Positions 6,779 to 10,981 of a DNA stretch of 10,981 nt are shown here, in pieces; position 1 is the stretch's first letter, and the number at the start of each line of letters is the position of its first letter. The stretch is taken from positions 1 to 10,981 of the forward strand of contig JBGUNJ010000069.1 in the NCBI GenBank assembly GCA_045117315.1, read 5' to 3'. The position numbers and the translations under genes were made by a program. The notes below the pieces were generated by a model. The model saw nothing but the letters and a program-made list of their open reading frames with translations. It made no database searches and had not been told where the DNA came from. This DNA is from CAG-791 sp045117315 (lineage in GTDB: Bacteria > Bacillota > Clostridia > Lachnospirales > Lachnospiraceae).

Positions 6779-6784
6779 AGACTT

Positions 6785-6924
6785 TCGTAGTATAAATTTG
6801 GCGGAATGCTGACGCATGACCGGCCGTTGAGCAGCCGGCACCGCAGCCGGAGCAGAAGATCAGGCTAATGACCTGCTGCGCTGAGAGACGCCCCGTAACG
6901 CGACAGCGGGAGGATAGAACCGAG
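6785..6924 (+). promoter_or_regulatory. GC-rich structured 5' leader of the aminotransferase gene
   Basis: Several helices are visible: CCGGC (6820-6824) with GCCGG (6834-6838); GCAG (6852-6855) and CAGG (6861-6864) with CCTGCTGC (6872-6879), closed by loop CTAATGA; and CCCCG (6891-6895) with CGGG (6907-6910). The last helix overlaps the ribosome binding site GGGAGGA (6908-6914), so folding could hide it. I compared it by eye with T-box, TPP, SAM and ykkC/ppGpp classes and found no convincing match. Confidence 0.45.
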
Positions 6925-7959
6925 ATGGAAAAGAAAAATATTGATTGGAGTAACCTTGGATTTGGATATATGGTGACAGATAAACGCTATGTTTCCATGT
7001 ATAAGGACGGCGCATGGGATGAAGGCGCGCTGATCAGTGACGACAAGATCGTTATGAGCGAAGATGCCGGTGTCCTGCATTATTCGCAGTCCGTCTTCGA
7101 AGGCCTCAAGGCTTATACCACAGAGGACGGCCGTATTGTATGCTTCCGCCCTGACCTCAACGCGGAGCGCATGGTCAATTCCGCACTGAGAATGGAGATG
7201 CCCCCCTTCCCCGCAGAGCGCTTTATTGATTCTGTCGTTCAGACAGTCAGAGCCAATGCGGCATGGGTTCCGCCTTACGGCACCGGCGCGACTCTGTATG
7301 TGCGTCCCCTGATGTTCGGTATCAGCCCTGTCATCGGCGTCAAGCCTGCCGAGGAATATATGTATCGTGTCTTCGTGACACCTGTCGGCCCTTACTTCAA
7401 GGGCGGCGCAACCCCGATCGCCATCAAGGTCAGTGATTATGACCGCGCGGCACCGCGGGGAACCGGCCACATCAAAGCCGGCCTGAACTACGCCATGAGC
7501 CTTCTGCCTGTCATGCAGGCGCACAGAGAAGGTTTTGCAGAGAACCTCTATCTCGATCCCGCGACCCGCACCAAGATTGAGGAGACCGGCGGCGCCAACA
7601 TCATCTTCGTCGATGGTGACGGAAATCTGGTCATTCCTGCATCTGAAAGTATCTTGCCTTCCATCACACGCCGCAGTATCCACTATGTAGCGGAGCATTA
7701 TCTGGGACTCAAGGTCACAGAGCGCGTGGTCACTCTGGCAGAAGTGGAAGAAGGAAACTTCAAGGAAGCAGGCCTGTGCGGAACCGCCGCTGTTATCTCT
7801 CCTTTGGGCTGCATCAACGACCACGGCAAAGAGATCTTCTTCTCCAACGGCATGGAGAAGGTCGGCCCCGTCATCCAGAAGCTGTATGACACCCTGACCG
7901 GGATCCAGGCAGGACGCATCGAGGCTCCCGAAGGCTGGATCGTGGAGATCTGCAAATAA
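6925..7959 (+). CDS. ilvE: Branched-chain amino acid aminotransferase (PLP class IV, BCAT type II)
   Basis: Cytoplasmic PLP enzyme that moves the amino group between Leu/Ile/Val (often also aromatic residues) and 2-oxoglutarate. The 344 residues from ATG 6925 match the longer bacterial/eukaryotic BCAT type. Motifs: YSQSVFEGLKAY (53-64), YVRPLMFG (125-132), GHIKAGLNYAMS (181-192) with the PLP-binding Lys184, EETGGANIIFV (219-229) and ESILPSITRRSI (241-252). The frame opens at 6868, but the ribosome binding site GGGAGGA (6908-6914) and family length favour 6925. Codon use leans strongly to C-ending codons, as in iorA/iorB. It is the first of three genes on this strand; iorA follows after 135 nt. 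Substrate preference (branched or aromatic) cannot be read from sequence. Confidence 0.93.
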   Translation: MEKKNIDWSNLGFGYMVTDKRYVSMYKDGAWDEGALISDDKIVMSEDAGVLHYSQSVFEGLKAYTTEDGRIVCFRPDLNAERMVNSALRMEMPPFPAERFIDSVVQTVRANAAWVPPYGTGATLYVRPLMFGISPVIGVKPAEEYMYRVFVTPVGPYFKGGATPIAIKVSDYDRAAPRGTGHIKAGLNYAMSLLPVMQAHREGFAENLYLDPATRTKIEETGGANIIFVDGDGNLVIPASESILPSITRRSIHYVAEHYLGLKVTERVVTLAEVEEGNFKEAGLCGTAAVISPLGCINDHGKEIFFSNGMEKVGPVIQKLYDTLTGIQAGRIEAPEGWIVEICK

Positions 7960-8020
7960 TATCTGAAGGAGATATTGCGGACTGGCAGTTCTTTTTCACC
8001 GGACAGTCGGAATACTTATA

Positions 8021-8026
8021 TATAAT
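8021..8026 (+). promoter_or_regulatory. Candidate -10 box (TATAAT) upstream of iorA
   Basis: A perfect TATAAT lies in a TATATAATAATT tract, 68 nt before iorA. The best upstream hexamer (TTCACC, 7995-8000) is weak and 20 bp away. It suggests that iorAB may have its own promoter besides read-through from ilvE. Confidence 0.3.
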
Positions 8027-8038
8027 AATTGTCATATG

Positions 8039-8071
8039 CGCTGCTGCGCCTGATCGCGCAGCAGCGTTTCG
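8039..8071 (+). terminator. Hairpin between ilvE and iorA; weak terminator or attenuator
   Basis: An 11-bp perfect stem, CGCTGCTGCGC (8039-8049) with GCGCAGCAGCG (8056-8066), has a 6-nt loop. The following TTTCGTT is a poor T-tract, so termination would be partial. The stem ends 16 nt before the iorA ribosome binding site (GAGAGG, 8083-8088). Confidence 0.6.
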
Positions 8072-8094
8072 TTAAATGAATCGAGAGGTTTTGT

Positions 8095-9849
8095 ATGAGC
8101 GAAAAGAAAATGATGCTGGGCAATGCCGCCATCGCCCGCGGTGCCTGGGAGGCAGGCGTGAAGGTCTCTTCCGCATACCCCGGAACCCCCAGCACGGAGA
8201 TCAGTGAGGAACTTGTCAAATACCCCGGCGTATACGCCGAGTGGGCTCCCAACGAGAAGGTGGCCGCGGAAGTCGCGATCGGTGCTTCTTTTGCCGGAGT
8301 GCGCTCCCTGGCCTGCATGAAGATGGTCGGCCTGAATGTGGCGGCTGATCCGCTCTATTCCGTGTCCTATATCGGCGCGGACGGCGGTCTTGTCTTCGTC
8401 GTCGCCGACGACCCCGGCCTGTACAGCTCCCAGAACGAGCAGGATACCCGCCGTGTCTGCCGCGCAGCCGTCGTGCCCTGCCTGGAACCCGCGGATTCCC
8501 AGGAAGCCAAGGATTTCATGAAATACGCCTACGAGATCAGCGAGAAGTTTGACACACCGGTCATCATCAGGACTACCACCCGCCTGGCTCACTCCCAGTG
8601 CGAGGTCGAGCTCTGCGACCGCGTCGAACCCGCTGACAAAGAGTATACCAGAGACCCCTTCAAGCGTGTCATGATGCCCGGCATGGCCAAAAAGCGCCAT
8701 CTGGTCGTCGAGCAGCGCATGAAGGATATGGAAGAGTGGGCCTGCAGCCAGCCTTTCAACAAGGTTGAGATGGGCGATATGACGATCGACGGCAAAAAGG
8801 TCGGTTTTATCACAGATGGTATTCCCTACCAGTACGTGAAAGAAGCCTGCCCCGACGCCTCCATCCTCAAGCTCGGCATGTGCAACCCTCTGCCCAGAAA
8901 GATGATCGAAGATTTCGCGAAGAAAGTGGACGTGCTCTACATCTTCGAAGAACTCGAGCCAGTGATCGAAGAGCAGGTCCGCGCATGGGGCATTGACTGC
9001 ATCGGCAAAGACCTCTTCACCATCCAGGGCGAGTACAGTGCCAACATGATCCGTGAGCGCGTTCTCAAACAGAACCTGGAGATCGAGCCGACTCCCGAGA
9101 TTCCGCCCCGTCCTCCCATTCTCTGTCCCGGATGCCCTCACCGCGCCACTTATTCCGTGCTCAAAAAGCTCAAACTCCACGCGGCGGGCGACATCGGCTG
9201 CTACACTCTGGGCGCCCTGGCACCTCTGGCGGTCGTCGACACCACCGTCTGCATGGGCTCCAGTATCTCCTCCCTCCACGGCATGGAGAAGGCAAAAGGC
9301 CACGACTACATCAAGAACTGGGTCGCTGTCATCGGCGATTCCACCTTTATGCACACCGGCCTCAATTCGCTGGTAAATATGTACTATAACCAGTCCCACG
9401 GGACTGTCATCATCCTTGACAACCGCACGACCGGCATGACCGGCCACCAGGACCACCCCGGCACGGGCAAGACCCTGTCCGGAGAGACTGTCCCTGCCGT
9501 CCACTTCCCGACCCTGATCAAGGGCATCGGTATTCAGAACGTCCACGTCGTCAATCCTTTCGACACGGATGAACTGACCAGAGTCCTCAAGGAAGAGACA
9601 CAGAAGGATGAACTGTCCGTCATCATCGCACAGGCTCCCTGTGCCCTCCTCAAGAGCGAAGTGCATCCCTACAAAGTGCAGCCCGTCCCGGACAAATGTG
9701 TCCACTGCGGCGCCTGCCTGCAGCCCGGCTGCCCCGCCCTCACCAGGAATGAAGACGGCAGCATCCGCATCGATGCCACCATGTGCAACGGCTGCGGTCT
9801 CTGCATGAAGATGTGCAAGTTCGGCGCGCTCGAGCAGGTCAAGGCATAA
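8095..9849 (+). CDS. iorA: Indolepyruvate:ferredoxin oxidoreductase alpha subunit
   Basis: Large subunit of the oxygen-sensitive enzyme that converts aryl 2-oxo acids (indolepyruvate, phenylpyruvate, p-hydroxyphenylpyruvate) plus CoA to aryl-acyl-CoA and CO2, reducing ferredoxin. The 584 residues match IorA. N-terminal transketolase-like domain: VSSAYPGTPSTEIS and EWAPNEKVAAEVAIGASFAG. TPP-binding domain: CPGCPHRATY, GDIGCYTLGALAPL (from 365), and GDSTFMHTG (from 414) running to ILDNRTTGMTGHQDHPGTG. Two C-terminal 4Fe-4S sites: C535, C538, C541, C546 (CxxCxxCxxxxCP) and C564, C567, C570, C574. ATG 8095 has GAGAGG 6 nt upstream. Codon use strongly favours C-ending codons. The beta subunit follows after a 195-nt gap that holds a repeat array, an unusual distance for partner subunits. 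Confidence 0.96.
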   Translation: MSEKKMMLGNAAIARGAWEAGVKVSSAYPGTPSTEISEELVKYPGVYAEWAPNEKVAAEVAIGASFAGVRSLACMKMVGLNVAADPLYSVSYIGADGGLVFVVADDPGLYSSQNEQDTRRVCRAAVVPCLEPADSQEAKDFMKYAYEISEKFDTPVIIRTTTRLAHSQCEVELCDRVEPADKEYTRDPFKRVMMPGMAKKRHLVVEQRMKDMEEWACSQPFNKVEMGDMTIDGKKVGFITDGIPYQYVKEACPDASILKLGMCNPLPRKMIEDFAKKVDVLYIFEELEPVIEEQVRAWGIDCIGKDLFTIQGEYSANMIRERVLKQNLEIEPTPEIPPRPPILCPGCPHRATYSVLKKLKLHAAGDIGCYTLGALAPLAVVDTTVCMGSSISSLHGMEKAKGHDYIKNWVAVIGDSTFMHTGLNSLVNMYYNQSHGTVIILDNRTTGMTGHQDHPGTGKTLSGETVPAVHFPTLIKGIGIQNVHVVNPFDTDELTRVLKEETQKDELSVIIAQAPCALLKSEVHPYKVQPVPDKCVHCGACLQPGCPALTRNEDGSIRIDATMCNGCGLCMKMCKFGALEQVKA

Positions 9850-10015
9850 ACCCCGGACCTGATTTGCGTAAAACCGGATATGGTTTGCGTAAAGCCAGAC
9901 ATGGTTTGTGTAAGGCGGACCTGACTTGCAGAAAGCAGACATGGTTTGTGTAAGGCGGATCTGGCTTGCGTAAAGCAGACCTGAATTGCATTAAGCGGAA
10001 CTGCAGCTGCAGAAG
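9850..10015. repeat. Tandem array of eight 20/21-bp units between iorA and iorB (array B)
   Basis: Units begin at 9854 and 9875 (21 bp) and 9896, 9916, 9936, 9956, 9976, 9996 (20 bp), total 162 bp, starting 4 nt after the iorA stop. A typical unit is CAGACATGGTTTGTGTAAGG; units alternate CGGA and CAGA starts, so higher-order duplication is likely. Read on in the iorA frame, the first units give PDLICVK, PDMVCVK, PDMVCVR, then a stop. There are no spacers. Confidence 0.93.
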
Positions 10016-10028
10016 TCTGCTGATCAGC
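10001..10028 (+). other. Cluster of small palindromes before iorB
   Basis: CTGCAGCTGCAG (10001-10012) and GCTGATCAGC (10019-10028) are perfect palindromes, and GCAG (10009-10012) can pair with CTGC (10017-10020). They end 6 nt before the iorB ribosome binding site (GGAG, 10035-10038) and could form hairpins that affect iorB translation or mRNA processing. Confidence 0.4.
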
Positions 10029-10044
10029 GGAAATGGAGAATATT

Positions 10045-10611
10045 ATGACAAAGAATATTATGATTGTCGGCGTCGGCGGGCAGGGAACTCTGCTCACCAG
10101 CCGCATCCTGGGCGGCGTCATGGAGAACGCCGGGTATGAAGTAAAGGTTTCGGAGGTTCACGGCATGGCCCAGAGGGGCGGCAGCGTCGTCACCTTCGTC
10201 CGCTACGGCAAAGATGTCGCGGAGCCTATCGTGGAAGAAGGGCAGGCTGATGTCCTCATTGCCTTTGAGCGTCTGGAGGCCCTGCGCTACGCCAACTTCC
10301 TCAAAAAGGACGGCGTCCTGATCGTCAACGACTGGCGCATCGATCCCATCAGTGTCGTCATGGGTACGGCGAAATATCCTGAGAACATCATCGAGAATCT
10401 CGAGAAGACCCACACAGTCTTCAGGATCAACGCCATGGATGAGGCCCTGAAGCTGGGTAACTCCCGTGTCTTCAACAACATCGTCCTGGGCCTTGCCGCA
10501 AAGCACATGGAATTTGACCGCGAGGACTGGATCAAGGTCATCGAGGCCAAGGTTCCTCCCAAGACTGTCGAGATCAACACCAAAGCCTTCCTGGTCGGAT
10601 ACGAAAAGTAA
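10045..10611 (+). CDS. iorB: Indolepyruvate:ferredoxin oxidoreductase beta subunit
   Basis: Small subunit of the IorAB enzyme, from the gamma-type catalytic domain of pyruvate:ferredoxin oxidoreductases. The product begins MTKNIMIVGVGGQGTLLTSRILG, the usual start of this family, followed by EVHGMAQRGGSVVTFVRYG and ADVLIAFERLEALRY; the length is 188 residues. ATG 10045 is chosen over the in-frame ATG at 10033 because GGAG (10035-10038) lies 6 nt before 10045, whereas 10033 has no clear site. Codon use matches iorA and ilvE. Transcription must cross array B and the palindromes to reach it, unless an unseen promoter lies there. It ends at the terminator at 10711-10736. Confidence 0.95.
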   Translation: MTKNIMIVGVGGQGTLLTSRILGGVMENAGYEVKVSEVHGMAQRGGSVVTFVRYGKDVAEPIVEEGQADVLIAFERLEALRYANFLKKDGVLIVNDWRIDPISVVMGTAKYPENIIENLEKTHTVFRINAMDEALKLGNSRVFNNIVLGLAAKHMEFDREDWIKVIEAKVPPKTVEINTKAFLVGYEK

Positions 10612-10710
10612 CAAGAGGCCGGTGAAACGCGGAAAGGATTCCAGGAATTATAAGGATTTCCCCTTAAATAATCAGGGAATCATTTGAATTATCAGAGATT
10701 CAGCAGAACG

Positions 10711-10736
10711 GCAGGCGCATTTTGCGCCTGCTTTTT
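10711..10736 (+). terminator. Rho-independent terminator of the iorAB operon
   Basis: GCAGGCGC (10711-10718) pairs with GCGCCTGC (10724-10731) around loop ATTTT, followed by TTTTT. It lies 100 nt after the iorB stop. Confidence 0.88.
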
Positions 10737-10841
10737 GCTGCCCATTACACTCTTCTGAAAACGGACGGCGCTTTTTGTAAGCCCGGATCACAGTCATGAA
10801 CCGGCCCGACGGCGACAGGAAACCGACAGCGGGACGATCGA

Positions 10842-10947
10842 CCGTAGGGCTCTGCCCGTGAGATCCCCATATCGGGATTCATCAGGCTGCTGCCGTTACT
10901 ATTCACGCCCTATCGAGGGCGTGAATAGCCTGCTAATAAAAAGTCAA
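10842..10947. other. Gene-free run of hairpins; possible structured RNA or IS200/IS605-type end
   Basis: Small stems come first: GGGC/GCCC at 10847-10857 and ATCCC/GGGAT at 10863-10878. Then a 13-bp perfect stem, CTATTCACGCCCT (10899-10911) with AGGGCGTGAATAG (10916-10928), has tetraloop ATCG. CAGGC (10883-10887) and GCCTG (10928-10932) could enclose it. TTAC (10896-10899) lies at its left foot and TCAA (10944-10947) 15 nt past its right foot. No T-tract follows, so it is not a standard terminator. Apart from the 10711-10736 terminator, I see no gene in 10612-10981. Confidence 0.4.
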
Positions 10948-10981
10948 GTGGAAATTCAAGAAATTATCCAAATTGATTTTG

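Noticed and set aside
6765..6812. 15-residue possible leader peptide with Ile and Leu (MRLIIDFRSINLAEC) before ilvE
   Set aside because: The best -10 box (6773-6778) lies inside it, so it would not be transcribed from that promoter, and it lacks a properly spaced ribosome binding site.
6868..6924. Upstream start of the aminotransferase at ATG 6868
   Set aside because: The extra 19 residues are not family-like and overlap the structured leader; 6925 has a good ribosome binding site.
6865..7824. 319-codon open frame antisense to ilvE
   Set aside because: Mirror of the biased ilvE codons with no recognisable motif.
8032..9942. 636-codon open frame antisense to iorA
   Set aside because: Shadow of the C-ending codon bias of iorA; iorA has full catalytic and 4Fe-4S motifs while the antisense product resembles nothing and lacks a ribosome binding site.
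366..10015. Arrays A and B as CRISPR
   Set aside because: Units are directly adjacent, with no unique spacers, and no cas genes are present.

Overview
The window looks like a chromosomal segment of an anaerobic Clostridia-type Firmicute. The pointers are AGGAGG-like ribosome binding sites, consensus sigma-A promoters, U-tract terminators, DegV and DUF1667 proteins, and an oxygen-sensitive indolepyruvate:ferredoxin oxidoreductase. A Lachnospiraceae-like organism is my guess; no marker gene here fixes the taxon.

Layout. (1) 1-365: 3' part of a DUF1667 gene. (2) 366-1092: a long gene-free stretch with an 8-unit 20/21-bp tandem array, a long imperfect hairpin, a strong terminator, a 31-bp tandem array and a near-perfect sigma-A promoter. 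(3) 1093-2604: a Y-family DNA polymerase (DinB/Pol IV) with an unusual low-complexity tail. It converges on (4) a minus-strand pair, an RlmI-like rRNA methyltransferase (5179-3740) followed by a YegS/DagK-type lipid kinase (3694-2819). Each side of the convergence has its own terminator. (5) 5180-5552: divergent promoter region holding a REP-like inverted-repeat element. (6) 5553-6428: a DegV (FakB-type) protein. (7) 6925-10611: a branched-chain aminotransferase with a GC-rich structured leader, then iorA and iorB, ending in a clear terminator. (8) 10612-10981: no convincing gene, but a run of hairpins near the edge.

How the genes fit together. The aminotransferase makes 2-oxo acids from amino acids, and IorAB oxidatively decarboxylates aryl (and perhaps branched) 2-oxo acids to acyl-CoA with ferredoxin as acceptor. 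This looks like an amino-acid fermentation or arylacetate module. Its three genes show a marked preference for C-ending codons (GAC, ATC, CTC, GTC), unlike dinB or rlmI, which suggests high expression. DegV may supply fatty acids and the YegS-like kinase may act on lipids, but nothing ties them to one pathway.

The most unusual property is the density of short tandem repeats. There are two intergenic arrays of eight 20/21-bp units, each starting within 10 nt of a stop codon (one separates iorA from iorB). There is also a 31-bp array ending at a promoter -35 box, a 27-bp in-frame array inside the methyltransferase domain of the RlmI-like protein, and a 45-bp duplication in the DinB tail. No defence system, CRISPR array, tRNA or rRNA was seen.
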